From Prauserella marina (lineage in GTDB: Bacteria > Actinomycetota > Actinomycetes > Mycobacteriales > Pseudonocardiaceae), in contig NZ_CP016353.1 in assembly GCF_002240355.1 (NCBI RefSeq), positions 4,627,001 through 4,691,000 on the forward strand: a stretch of 64,000 bases of DNA. Direction: 5' to 3'. Below are positions 8,772 through 17,166 of this stretch, piece by piece. The notes under the pieces were generated by a model. The model did not search any database and had not been told where the DNA came from. It was given only the letters and a program-made list of their open reading frames with translations. Numbering within the stretch: the stretch's first letter is position 1; each line of letters starts with the position of its first letter. The translations under genes were made by a program, and so were the position numbers.

Positions 8772-11439
8772 TGTCGTCCGTCCAGTTGTTCGCGGTGATC
8801 CGGCGCATCAGGTCGTCGAGCGCTGCCTGGTCGGCGTACGTGGTGTCGATGACCGGTACGTCGCCAACGGCAAGTATCTGCCTGATCTTGGCTTCGAACT
8901 TGGCGGGGCTCGCGTGGTAGCCGCCGGGGAACGGTCTCGACGTCTTCTTGATCCACTTCGGATAGCGGGTCACGACGCCTTTGAGCTCGTAGGTGGTGGC
9001 GACTCTGTTCCGCTCGCCGATGGTCACGAAGTCGCCGCTGGTGTTGGGCCGGGGCCGTTCGAGCGGTCCGCCGATCGCGCCGTCGGTCAGCAGGCCCAGC
9101 GCGACGTCGACCTCGGCGTCGGTCCTCGGCGACGTCGAGTATCCGGTGTCGGGGTCCATCCGCAACAGGTCGAAGAGTTCCTGGTTCTCGGCGCGAAGGC
9201 GGAGCTGGTATGCCTCCAGGTCGGCGAATTCCTGCTCGGTCAGTTCCGGGTGGGGCTGATGCCGGTCGGCGGGCCTTCGCGGCAACGGCGCCGCCGTCGT
9301 GCCCTGCTCCCCGGTGGTGACCGTCGCCTCGGCGGGGTCGGCCGAGGCGGGCGGTGGTTCGGGGGCGGCCAGCGCGGCCAGCGCCTCCGCGCTGAGCGAA
9401 TAGCCGTCGGGGTTCGCCCCGCCGGGCTCGGCGCCCGCGCTCGCGTCGTTGACGAGCACCAGCTCGTCGATGACGGGCTTGCCTTGCTCGTCCAGCACGA
9501 CGTCGCGCAGTGTCGAGCCTTCGACCTCGGCGGTACCGAGGAGGTGGGTGAGCTGTCCCAGCGTCGCGGACTGGAGCCCGTCACCGGCCGGTTCGAGGTA
9601 GACCTCGACCACCTTCGCGTAACCGGGAGGCGCCTTGTTTCCGGTGCCTCCGGTCAGTTTCTCGACGCCACGCTGCACGGCGCGCAGCAGTTCGCCAGCC
9701 CGCGCGGGTGAGCGCGGCAACAGGTCGAGCGCGGGCGCCGGTACCGCTTCGATGCCGTAAGCGCGTTTCTGGGCGGTGTCGAGCAGGTCGGCGCGGTAGC
9801 TGCCGGTGACCTCCTTGCCGTCGGCGCCTTCCACGGTCAGTTCGGCGGGATCGGCCAGTACGACGGTGCCCTTGTCCTTCGGCTCCGTGCGCTCCGCCGC
9901 GAGTGCTGCCGCCCTTTCCAGCAGGTGCACGGCCGCGGCCTTCGCCGGATCGGTGGCCGACGGCGCGTCACCGGACAACGCGTCGACGACCCGCGAGACG
10001 TTGTGGTCGGCGGAATCGGCGGGGCCAGCCACTCCTGGCGAGGTGACGAGCCGGTGGACCGGTCCGAGCACACCGGCCTCCGACGCGGTGCGCACCGTCC
10101 GCGCGGCACTCGCGTTCGCGGAAAGGTTCTCGGTGTCGGTGCCGCGAGTCAGGTCGTCGAGTACGCGAAGGACCTCGGGGCCGTACACGGACGGCGCGCC
10201 CACCGGGTTGTTGACGTCGATTCCGCGCTCACCGAGGCGTTTCGGCACCTCGGTGTTCTTGCCCATCCGCGAGGTGACCTGGACGATCCCGGTGATGTTG
10301 ATCATGACGGAGCCACCGGCGGGAGCGGTGTTGGGAACGCTGAACGGCACGACGGTCGAGCCGCCAGGGGCCAGCGACACGGGTGCCGACGTCGACGCGC
10401 CGTTGCTCGAACTGAGCAGAACCGTTCCCTCGCCCGCTTCCCCTCCGACGTTGGTCACGGTCATCGGAGCCGAGCACACCGGGATGTCCACGCAGGGCGG
10501 CCAGGTTCCCGCCGTGACCACGAACGAGGCCGGACTTCCCGCGATGGCCGGAGGTTCGGCCGCCTCCTTGGCCTCGGGCGCGGTCTCGCTCAGTTCTTTC
10601 GCCGAGTCCCGCGCGGCGGAAGGCGTCGCCTTGGACGTGGACAGATCGACGTAGGGATAGCCTCCGGTCGCGCTGGGCGGCGCGGGCTGCCGCCCTGGCG
10701 CGCCCGATGCCCCGCCTCCCCCTCCGCTGATCGGGCCCGCGATGCCGAGCAGCCGCACGTCACCGGTCGGCGCGTCCCGTGAGACATACACGGTCGCACC
10801 GGACTCCGTCGTCAGTGCCAGCGCGGGCATTCCGCCGTCGCCGATCGCGGGCCGCGACGTCCAGAATCTCGGTTCTCCCGCCGAGAGCACCGTGTCGGCG
10901 AGACCGCGTCCCGACAACGCGTGCAGCACGGCCAGCGGGAGCCCCATGTCGTCGTGGGCTTTCAGCCAGACGCCGGTCCCCGCCATCGTGTAGCCGGGTA
11001 GCTGGTTGAGCCACCACTGCCGGTTCGCCCTGACCTTCACCGTCCCTTCGGCGGCGACGTAATGCGCGGAGCCGCCGCCGCTGTCGGTCACGTGCGCGTT
11101 GACCGTGCCCTCGGCGTCGGTGACGGCGGTGAGGGAAAGCCCGCTTCCCCGCCCGAGTTCGACCCTTCCCGACACGGCGAGTTCGTCGAGTTCCCTGAGT
11201 TCGGCCAGCGCTTGCTCCCCCATCGCCGCCGCGCCGACCGGGCGGGCCGCGCCGGCGACATCATGGGGAAGCGCAACGGAAAGGCCGACGACGAGCGCGA
11301 AAGCGAGCAGCGGCGCGCCGAGGAGGATCAGCAGTCGCCGTCTCGAACGAGCGGGCCGGGAGGAAATCGCGGGCGAGCGATCAGTAGTCCGAGGGGAATC
11401 GTCCGTGGAATCGTCTGTACACGGCTCTGCCACGAGCAC
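8755..11439 (-). CDS. Large membrane-anchored modular surface protein, possibly toxin-like C-terminus
   Basis: An 894-residue protein. A short basic cytoplasmic leader is followed by one membrane segment (about residues 35-57, RRLLILLGAPLLAFALVVGL). A beta-rich extracytoplasmic domain resembling LprG/LppX-type or outer-membrane-lipoprotein-like modules follows (about 75-220). Next are a Pro/Ser linker, an Ig-like beta segment (about 300-375, VTNVGGEAGEGTVLLSSSNG), a long helical middle and a compact C-terminal domain (about 800-894) with TTYELKGVVTRYPKWIKK and a VPVIDTTY strand. The E-x-K in YELKG followed by strand-helix pattern could be a nuclease-like core, but this is speculative. Start GTG 11439, alternative GTG 11433. 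No named family recognised for the whole protein. Confidence 0.75.
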   Translation of the reverse strand: MLVAEPCTDDSTDDSPRTTDRSPAISSRPARSRRRLLILLGAPLLAFALVVGLSVALPHDVAGAARPVGAAAMGEQALAELRELDELAVSGRVELGRGSGLSLTAVTDAEGTVNAHVTDSGGGSAHYVAAEGTVKVRANRQWWLNQLPGYTMAGTGVWLKAHDDMGLPLAVLHALSGRGLADTVLSAGEPRFWTSRPAIGDGGMPALALTTESGATVYVSRDAPTGDVRLLGIAGPISGGGGGASGAPGRQPAPPSATGGYPYVDLSTSKATPSAARDSAKELSETAPEAKEAAEPPAIAGSPASFVVTAGTWPPCVDIPVCSAPMTVTNVGGEAGEGTVLLSSSNGASTSAPVSLAPGGSTVVPFSVPNTAPAGGSVMINITGIVQVTSRMGKNTEVPKRLGERGIDVNNPVGAPSVYGPEVLRVLDDLTRGTDTENLSANASAARTVRTASEAGVLGPVHRLVTSPGVAGPADSADHNVSRVVDALSGDAPSATDPAKAAAVHLLERAAALAAERTEPKDKGTVVLADPAELTVEGADGKEVTGSYRADLLDTAQKRAYGIEAVPAPALDLLPRSPARAGELLRAVQRGVEKLTGGTGNKAPPGYAKVVEVYLEPAGDGLQSATLGQLTHLLGTAEVEGSTLRDVVLDEQGKPVIDELVLVNDASAGAEPGGANPDGYSLSAEALAALAAPEPPPASADPAEATVTTGEQGTTAAPLPRRPADRHQPHPELTEQEFADLEAYQLRLRAENQELFDLLRMDPDTGYSTSPRTDAEVDVALGLLTDGAIGGPLERPRPNTSGDFVTIGERNRVATTYELKGVVTRYPKWIKKTSRPFPGGYHASPAKFEAKIRQILAVGDVPVIDTTYADQAALDDLMRRITANNWTDDIVFYP

Positions 11440-11514
11440 TGTGACGCGCGCCGCCCACCGCCGGTTCCCCGGTTTTCAACGGAAGGTCACCGATTTTCCA
11501 CCCGCGGTGACCGG

Positions 11515-12141
11515 TCATCTCGGGTCGCGGTACATCGCCCAGGTCAGCGGGCCACCCTCGGGGAGTTTCACCTCGGCGGTCACCTCGAAGCCCAGCTTGC
11601 GGTAGAGCATGACGTTGGCGGGCAGCGATGTTTCCAGGTAGGCGGTCGCCCGCTGCTCGTCGGCGGCGAGCAGGCCCGGTTCGATCACGGCCTTGCCGAG
11701 GCCGCGGCCCTGCGTTTCCGGCCGGACGCCTACGCTGCCGAGGAACCACGCCGGGGTCGTCGGCCGGTGCGGTTGCAACGCGGCCTCGGTGGCACCGGCG
11801 ATCGCCACCCTGTCCCCCGCGATGTCGGCCAGTTCACCGGCGATGCCCGCGAACGCCTCGGCGATGCCGTCCGACGACGCGGGCGTCGTCCAGACCGCGA
11901 CCGCGTCGACCGAGTCAGGGTCGCCGCCTTCCGCCGCCGCGACCCACACCTGCCCGTGCGCCAGTCCGATATCGCTCAGGAACAACCGGTTCGACCTCGC
12001 GAGCCTGCCGAGGTGATCGTCGGAGGCGATGATGTGCCGGGTGAAGGGATAGTCGGCGAACGCGGCCGTCAGTGTGGCTACGGCGGGTTCGATGTCGGCT
12101 GTGGTCGCGGTGCGAGTCGTGTGAGGCATCGCCTCCGACAT
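11515..12141 (-). CDS. GNAT family N-acetyltransferase
   Basis: A 208-residue acetyl-CoA-dependent acyltransferase. Motif A is visible as SVGVRPETQGRGLGKAVIEP (about residues 137-157), the pyrophosphate loop for CoA binding. The C-terminal motif B is LETSLPANVMLYRKLGFEV. The substrate is unknown. ATG 12141 is used here; a second ATG at 12129 has GGAGG only two bases upstream. It lies between the surface-protein gene and coaE, all on the minus strand but with separate promoters likely. Confidence 0.9.
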   Translation of the reverse strand: MSEAMPHTTRTATTADIEPAVATLTAAFADYPFTRHIIASDDHLGRLARSNRLFLSDIGLAHGQVWVAAAEGGDPDSVDAVAVWTTPASSDGIAEAFAGIAGELADIAGDRVAIAGATEAALQPHRPTTPAWFLGSVGVRPETQGRGLGKAVIEPGLLAADEQRATAYLETSLPANVMLYRKLGFEVTAEVKLPEGGPLTWAMYRDPR

Positions 12142-12182
12142 TAGCGAATCGGCCAGGGCTCAAGCGGCCCAGGCTCGCGTCG

Positions 12183-13373
12183 TCACGGCGCCCAGCCGGT
12201 GTCAGCCGCCCATTGCTCGGCACGCTTGAACCCCTCGTCGACCCATGCCTGCTTTTCCTCGGCATAGCCGTCGACGGTGCCATCGCCCGAGTGCTTGCGA
12301 GCGAGTTCGAGTTTCACGGCAAGGTAGGCGTCCCGCTCGCCAGGGCTTGCCCGCAACCAGTCGCGAAACAGCAGGGCCAGCCGCCACGCGGGTCCTTCCG
12401 CCGTCCTCACGTGCAGATTGGCGGGCCTGGCAGGGTCGGCGCCGAAGTGGAATCGCTTGTCCCACAGGCGAGGGTCGCTTTGGTCTTGAGGGACGTCGAA
12501 CCAGTGGCCGTCGGCTCTCACGAACCCGGCCTGAGTCAGGGCGTCGCCGATCGCGTCCGCGTCGTCCAATGTGGGCACGACGAGCTGGAGATCGAGTACG
12601 TCCTTCGCGGCGAGTCCCGGTACCGCGGTCGATCCGATGTGGTCGGTCCGGACGGCCACATCACCTGCCGCGGCGCGGATCCGCTCAAGCGCGCGGCCTG
12701 CCTGCGACGGCCACGTCTCGTCGTAGTCGGCGATCAGCGGGGAACGCGGCGCGCGAGAACGTCGAAGCCGGATCGTCGCCTCGAACGGAACGAGCCGGTC
12801 GGCCCACAACCGGTCGACCTCGGCGAGCACGATGTCGGGAGAACCGGTGTTGTCGAGCCACACATCGGCCGCCGCCCGCCGCTGCCGCTCGTCCGCCTGC
12901 GCGGAGATCCTGGCGCGCGCGTCGTCCTCGCTCATGCCGCGGTGCTCGACCAGCCTGCGAAGCCTGACCTCCTCGTCCGCGTCCACCACGATCACGAGGT
13001 GGTAGCCCGCGCCGAGCCCGCCCTCCACGAGCAGCGGAATGTCGTGCACGACGATGGCGTCGTCGGCGGCCGCCTCCAGCAACTCCCGGGTACGGGCGCC
13101 GATCCTGGGGTGAGTGATCGCGTTGAGCCGCTGCCGGGACTCCTCGTCGCGGAAGGCTCGTGCCGCGAGCGCCGCCCTGTCCAGAGCGCCGTCAGGAGTG
13201 ACGATGTCCGCCCCGAACGCGGCGGCGAGTTCGGCAAGCCCCTCCGTTCCCGGCTCGACGACCTCCCGCGCGATTCGATCGGAATCGATCAGCACCGCGC
13301 CGTGTTCGGCCAGCCGAGCGGCGACCGTTGACTTTCCGGCACCGATTCCCCCGGTCAATCCCACTCGAAGCAT
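12183..13373 (-). CDS. coaE: Dephospho-CoA kinase fused to GrpB/UPF0157 domain
   Basis: The last enzyme of coenzyme A synthesis, phosphorylating dephospho-CoA with ATP. The N-terminal ~200 residues form the CoaE P-loop kinase: LTGGIGAGKSTVAARLAEHG Walker A, DSDRIAREVV, THPRI and lid arginines. Residues about 215-390 form a GrpB/UPF0157 nucleotidyltransferase-like domain: IADYDETWP, DHIGSTAVPGLAAKDVLDLQ, RFHFG and RDWLRASPGERDAYLAVK. This fusion is known in mycobacteria (Rv1631) and relatives. The start is ATG 13373 (MLRVGLTGG); a TTG four codons upstream is unlikely. The gene is essential in most bacteria. Confidence 0.96.
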   Translation of the reverse strand: MLRVGLTGGIGAGKSTVAARLAEHGAVLIDSDRIAREVVEPGTEGLAELAAAFGADIVTPDGALDRAALAARAFRDEESRQRLNAITHPRIGARTRELLEAAADDAIVVHDIPLLVEGGLGAGYHLVIVVDADEEVRLRRLVEHRGMSEDDARARISAQADERQRRAAADVWLDNTGSPDIVLAEVDRLWADRLVPFEATIRLRRSRAPRSPLIADYDETWPSQAGRALERIRAAAGDVAVRTDHIGSTAVPGLAAKDVLDLQLVVPTLDDADAIGDALTQAGFVRADGHWFDVPQDQSDPRLWDKRFHFGADPARPANLHVRTAEGPAWRLALLFRDWLRASPGERDAYLAVKLELARKHSGDGTVDGYAEEKQAWVDEGFKRAEQWAADTGWAP

Positions 13374-13525
13374 GGCGGTATTCAATCAGTTCGGTGGTGA
13401 GACGCTGACGCTGAGCCATCAACCACAACGTGTTGCAACTGGTTAGAGTGACACGCCGAGTGGGTCTACCGATTCTTTCCGCTGGTGGCGTACGGTGCGG
13501 GCCAAGACATCGCCCACACGGAGGA

Positions 13526-13741
13526 ATGATGCCAGCGAGCAAGTACGTCGGAAAGCACCGGCTCGGAACTCCTGGGCTCGTGCATTGCGTCATGCACCGC
13601 CCCGTAGCGGTCGCACTGGACGATTACCGGCGTAACTGGCTGACAGCGCTGCTGATACCGGCCAAGCACAGCCTCGCGGGCCTCCGTCGCAGGGCGCGTG
13701 CCGCCGCGCACGAACGCGCTTGGGCACCGGCGACCACATAG
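13526..13741 (+). CDS. Possible small basic protein
   Basis: A 71-residue candidate beginning MMPASKYVGKHRLGTPGLVH and rich in Arg/Ala at the C-terminus. A perfect GGAGGA lies directly upstream (13520-13525). It gives a three-base spacing to the second ATG at 13529, which is the likelier start. There is no recognisable family. Codon third positions are G/C-rich but not decisive. Treat as tentative. Confidence 0.3.
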   Translation: MMPASKYVGKHRLGTPGLVHCVMHRPVAVALDDYRRNWLTALLIPAKHSLAGLRRRARAAAHERAWAPATT

Positions 13742-13881
13742 TCGTTCCCCGGGCGGCCTGGATACCGGCTGCCTGATCGGATTCACCGCACCTGGCGCCG
13801 TGCATTGTCATCGTGCAGCAGGTGAGAGCCTGACAGGGCGGCTGCCGAGAGGCGGGCTGGCGCGGCGGGCTCGCGCGTATT

Positions 13882-13985
13882 CCAGGTTGCCACTGCCGGG
13901 AAGCGGGTCGGCGCGTTACCGCAGGTTGCCACTACCGGGCAGGCTGGCGCGCGCGGCGGGCTGCCACTGCCGGAAGGCGGGCCGC
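13882..13985 (+). repeat. Three imperfect ~35-39 bp direct repeats
   Basis: The phrase CAGGTTGCCACTGCCGGGAA starts at 13883, a copy with CAGGTTGCCACTACCGGGCA starts at 13922 (39 bp later), and a third, CTGCCACTGCCGGAAGGCGG, begins at 13961. The block is GC-rich and carries no convincing gene. It directly precedes the 21-bp repeat array and together they fill the coaE-rpsA gap. Confidence 0.6.
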
Positions 13986-14061
13986 GGAACCGCAGGCTCA
14001 GGTCTGGCTGTCTTCGCCGCGGATCTCGGGCGCGGCGTGGCAATGCCGAACTCGCGCCCGC

Positions 14062-14229
14062 CTCCGCCGAACTCGGCCCGTGTCAGCGCGGATCTCGCGT
14101 ATGCGAACGCGGAACCCGTGGTCCTGAACGCTGATCTCGCGCACCCGAACGCGGAACTCGCGGCCCCGAGCACAGAACTCGCCTGCCTGAACGCGGAACT
14201 CGCCTGACTGAGCGCGGGACTCGCGACCG
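14062..14229 (+). repeat. Tandem 21-bp degenerate repeat array (about eight units)
   Basis: Units start at 14062, 14083, 14104, 14125, 14146, 14167, 14188 and 14209, an exact 21-bp period. The core is YGAACGCGGAACTCGC followed by five variable bases. Because 21 is divisible by three the array reads as a 7-residue repeat in every frame (for example LNAELAH on the plus strand), which creates spurious ORFs. Two further units occur at 62150-62191. Intergenic location and the second site suggest a dispersed genomic repeat family rather than a gene. Confidence 0.8.
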
Positions 14230-14438
14230 ACTCGCGGCAACACGCCCACGCACCCAACACCCCACGCACCCGGCACCCACGCACCGGCGACCAGCACACC
14301 CGGCACCGCCACCCGGCGGCACTCCCGGCACCACCCGTCGGCGACCGGCGAGGCACGCACGCTCTGCCGACACGCATCGGCGCCTGTCGCGGCTCCCACA
14401 CTCGATGCGGCATCGCCGCCAACCCGAAAACGCATCCG

Positions 14439-14486
14439 AAAACGGCGGTGGCCCCGATTCCGAAGAACCGGGGCCACCGCCGTTTT
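14439..14486. terminator. Strong bidirectional intrinsic terminator downstream of rpsA
   Basis: A perfect 18-bp inverted repeat, AAAACGGCGGTGGCCCCG (14439-14456) with its complement at 14469-14486, separated by a 12-base loop. It ends in a TTTT run on both strands. It sits 19 bp beyond the rpsA stop and would terminate minus-strand transcription from rpsA. Confidence 0.9.
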
Positions 14487-14505
14487 ACCGTTGAACTGCT
14501 GCTAC

Positions 14506-16011
14506 TCACGCACCGCCGGAAAGCTTCTCGCGAAGCGCCGCGAGCTGCTCGTCGCTGGCGAGAGTGCCGCCGCTGCTCTTCTGCTCCTGGCCCGACTGGC
14601 CACCGGAGGTGTAGCTCTGCTCACCGCTGCCGTCGCCACCGGTGGCGCTGTCGGCAACCGCCGCCGCGTTGGCCTGAGCCGCCTCGGCAACCTGACGCAT
14701 GTGCTGCTCGTAGCGGGTGTGGGCCTCGCCGTACTGCTTCTCCCACTCCTCACGCTGCGTCTCGAAGCCTTCCTGCCACTCCTGGGTGTCGGGGTCGAAG
14801 CCTTCGGGGTAGATGTAGTTGCCCTGCTCGTCGTACTCGGCCGCCATCCCGTACTGGGTGGGGTCGAACTCCGAGTCGGACGTGAAGCCCTCGTTGGCCT
14901 GCTTGAGCGACAGCGAGATACGACGCCGCTCCAGGTCGATGTCGATGACCTTCACCATGACCTCGCCGCCGACCTGGACGACCTGCTCCGGGATCTCCAC
15001 GTGGCGCTCGGCCAGCTCGGAGATGTGCACAAGGCCCTCGATGCCCTCCTCGACGCGGACGAACGCGCCGAACGGAACGAGCTTGGTGACCTTGCCCGGC
15101 ACGATCTGGCCAATGGCGTGCGTGCGGGCGAACTGGCGCCACGGGTCTTCCTGAGTGGCCTTGAGCGACAGCGAAACGCGCTCGCGGTCCATGTCGACGT
15201 CGAGAACCTCGACGGTGACCTCCTGGCCGACCTCGACAACCTCGCTCGGGTGGTCGATGTGCTTCCAGGACAGCTCGGAGACGTGGACGAGACCGTCAAC
15301 GCCGCCGAGGTCAACGAACGCACCGAAGTTGACGATCGAGGAGACGACGCCCTTGCGGACCTGGCCCTTGGCGAGCGCGTTGAGGAACTCGCTGCGCACC
15401 TCGGACTGGGTCTGCTCCAGGTAGGCCCTGCGGGAGAGCACGACGTTGTTGCGGTTCTTGTCCAGCTCGATGATCTTGGCTTCGAGCTCACGGCCGACAT
15501 AAGGCTGCAGGTCGCGGACGCGGCGCATCTCGACAAGCGAGGCGGGAAGGAAGCCACGCAGGCCGATGTCGAGGATGAGGCCACCCTTGACCACCTCGAT
15601 GACGGTGCCCTTGACCGGCTCGTCCTTCTCCTTGAGCTCCTCGATGGTGCCCCAGGCCCGCTCGTACTGAGCGCGCTTCTTGGAGAGGATCAGCCTGCCT
15701 TCTTTGTCCTCCTTCTGAAGGACGAGGGCTTCCACCGCATCTCCGACCGCGACAACCTCTGCCGGATCGACATCGTGCTTGATGGAGAGCTCGCGCGAAG
15801 GGATGACACCTTCGGTCTTGTAGCCGATGTCGAGCAGCACTTCGTCGCGATCGACCTTGACGATGGTGCCTTCGACGATGTCACCATCGTTGAAGTATTT
15901 GATTGTCTTGTCGATAGCTGCGAGGAAGTCTTCCTCCGACCCGATGTCGTTCACGGCAACTTGCTGTGCCTGAGCGGGAGCAGTCGGGGCGGCGGTGGTG
16001 TCGATGGTCAT
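14506..16011 (-). CDS. rpsA: 30S ribosomal protein S1
   Basis: A 501-residue RNA-binding ribosomal protein with four S1/OB-fold domains: GDIVEGTIVKVDRDEVLLDI (about 40-110), DEPVKGTVIEVVKGGLILDI, RKGVVSSIVNFGAFVDLGGV and PGKVTKLVPFGAFVRVEEGI. A glycine/serine/glutamine-rich acidic tail typical of actinobacterial S1 follows. ATG 16011 (MTIDTTAAPT) is chosen over a longer in-frame extension because it matches family N-termini and is preceded by a GGAG. The strong hairpin at 14439 follows the stop. It belongs to the uvrB-coaE-rpsA-polA conserved block. Confidence 0.97.
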   Translation of the reverse strand: MTIDTTAAPTAPAQAQQVAVNDIGSEEDFLAAIDKTIKYFNDGDIVEGTIVKVDRDEVLLDIGYKTEGVIPSRELSIKHDVDPAEVVAVGDAVEALVLQKEDKEGRLILSKKRAQYERAWGTIEELKEKDEPVKGTVIEVVKGGLILDIGLRGFLPASLVEMRRVRDLQPYVGRELEAKIIELDKNRNNVVLSRRAYLEQTQSEVRSEFLNALAKGQVRKGVVSSIVNFGAFVDLGGVDGLVHVSELSWKHIDHPSEVVEVGQEVTVEVLDVDMDRERVSLSLKATQEDPWRQFARTHAIGQIVPGKVTKLVPFGAFVRVEEGIEGLVHISELAERHVEIPEQVVQVGGEVMVKVIDIDLERRRISLSLKQANEGFTSDSEFDPTQYGMAAEYDEQGNYIYPEGFDPDTQEWQEGFETQREEWEKQYGEAHTRYEQHMRQVAEAAQANAAAVADSATGGDGSGEQSYTSGGQSGQEQKSSGGTLASDEQLAALREKLSGGA

Positions 16012-16298
16012 TAGGTGGGTTGCTCCGGTAGCGGATTGGTGTAGGAGTGTGAAGTTTACGTAGCGCACTGAGAGACACAAGGCAATTACGTGCGGCCGTG
16101 CGTTCGTCGAGGTCATCGACAATGAACGGCCGCGAGCATCACCTTATGGTGCGCGACCCTAGCTCCCCAGCACGTGCACCGCTGAGTCAAGAGCAGCGCG
16201 AACCCACTGCGCTAACAGACATCGTACGCGGCACTCCACTAACCACACAATCAGGGTCGGCAAAGATCGTGGCCGCTGTCCTGCGGGAGGATGCCGCC
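16012..16298. promoter_or_regulatory. Divergent rpsA / methyltransferase upstream region
   Basis: 287 bp between the divergent rpsA (starting 16011) and methyltransferase (starting 16299) genes. It must contain the long rpsA leader and promoters of both genes. The 5' part near rpsA is comparatively AT-rich (around 16040-16060, GTGAAGTTTACGTAGCGC). No clear sigma consensus or riboswitch could be assigned. Confidence 0.4.
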
Positions 16299-17156
16299 GT
16301 GTCCGTACCCACTCCAGCCGACCGGCATGCCACGGCGGAACACCTGCTCGGCACGGCCGGGGTCGCGCACCGCGACGTCGGTTCCCCCGAGGCGACCTCG
16401 GCCAATCTGGCCTGGTGGAACGCCGATGCCGACACCTACAACCAGACCCACGGCGACTTCCTCGGCGACGCCGACTTCGTGTGGTGCCCCGAAGGTCTCA
16501 GCGAGGCCGACGCCCGGTTGCTCGGGCCGGAGGAGCGGCTGGCGGGCGCCGACATCCTTGAGGTCGGCTGCGGCTCCGCGCCGTGCGCGCGCTGGCTCAC
16601 CCGGCAGGGTGCGCGCGTGACGGCGCTCGACCTCTCCTCCGGCATGCTGCGGTACGCCCGCGACGGCAACGACCGCACCGGCCTGCACCCTTCCCTGGTA
16701 CAGGCGAGCGCGGAGCACCTTCCGTTCGCGTCCCGGTCCTTCGACATCGCCTGCTCGGCGTTCGGCGCAATCCCGTTCGTGGCGTCGGTGGACGCGGTGT
16801 TCACCGAACTCGCCCGAGTTCTGCGGCCGGGAGGCCGCTGGGTCTTCTCGGTGACTCACCCGATGCGCTGGATCTTCCCCGACGATCCCGGGCCACACGG
16901 ACTGACGGCGAGCCAGCCCTACTTCGACCGCACGCCCTACGTCGAGATCGACGAAACCGGCAAGGCCACCTACGTGGAATACCACCGCACGCTCGGCGAC
17001 TACGTCCGCGCGCTGTCGGCTGCCGGCTTCCGGCTCGACGATCTCGTCGAGCCGGAGTGGCCGGATGGCCACACCAGGGTGTGGGGCCAGTGGAGCCCGT
17101 TGCGCGGAAGGCTGTTCCCGGGGACAGCGGTGTTCAGTTCGGTGCTGGAGGCATGA
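16299..17156 (+). CDS. Class I SAM-dependent methyltransferase
   Basis: A 285-residue enzyme with the class I methyltransferase fold. Motif I is ILEVGCGSAPCARWLTRQGA, motif II follows as VTALDLSSGMLRYAR, motif III is the LPFASRSFDIACSAFGAIPF stretch, and LARVLRPGGRWVFSV is the post-III strand. It resembles small-molecule or UbiE-like methyltransferases; the substrate is unknown. GTG 16299 is chosen because a GGGAGG lies 8 bases upstream (16285-16290). It is divergent from rpsA and followed 10 bp later by a GNAT gene, probably an operon. Confidence 0.92.
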   Translation: MSVPTPADRHATAEHLLGTAGVAHRDVGSPEATSANLAWWNADADTYNQTHGDFLGDADFVWCPEGLSEADARLLGPEERLAGADILEVGCGSAPCARWLTRQGARVTALDLSSGMLRYARDGNDRTGLHPSLVQASAEHLPFASRSFDIACSAFGAIPFVASVDAVFTELARVLRPGGRWVFSVTHPMRWIFPDDPGPHGLTASQPYFDRTPYVEIDETGKATYVEYHRTLGDYVRALSAAGFRLDDLVEPEWPDGHTRVWGQWSPLRGRLFPGTAVFSSVLEA

Positions 17157-17166
17157 GACTGGACGG

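Noticed and set aside
13698-14207. 169-residue plus-strand frame with LNAELA-type heptads
   Set aside because: Heptads are the direct translation of the 21-bp DNA repeat; the rest lacks a ribosome site and protein-like composition.
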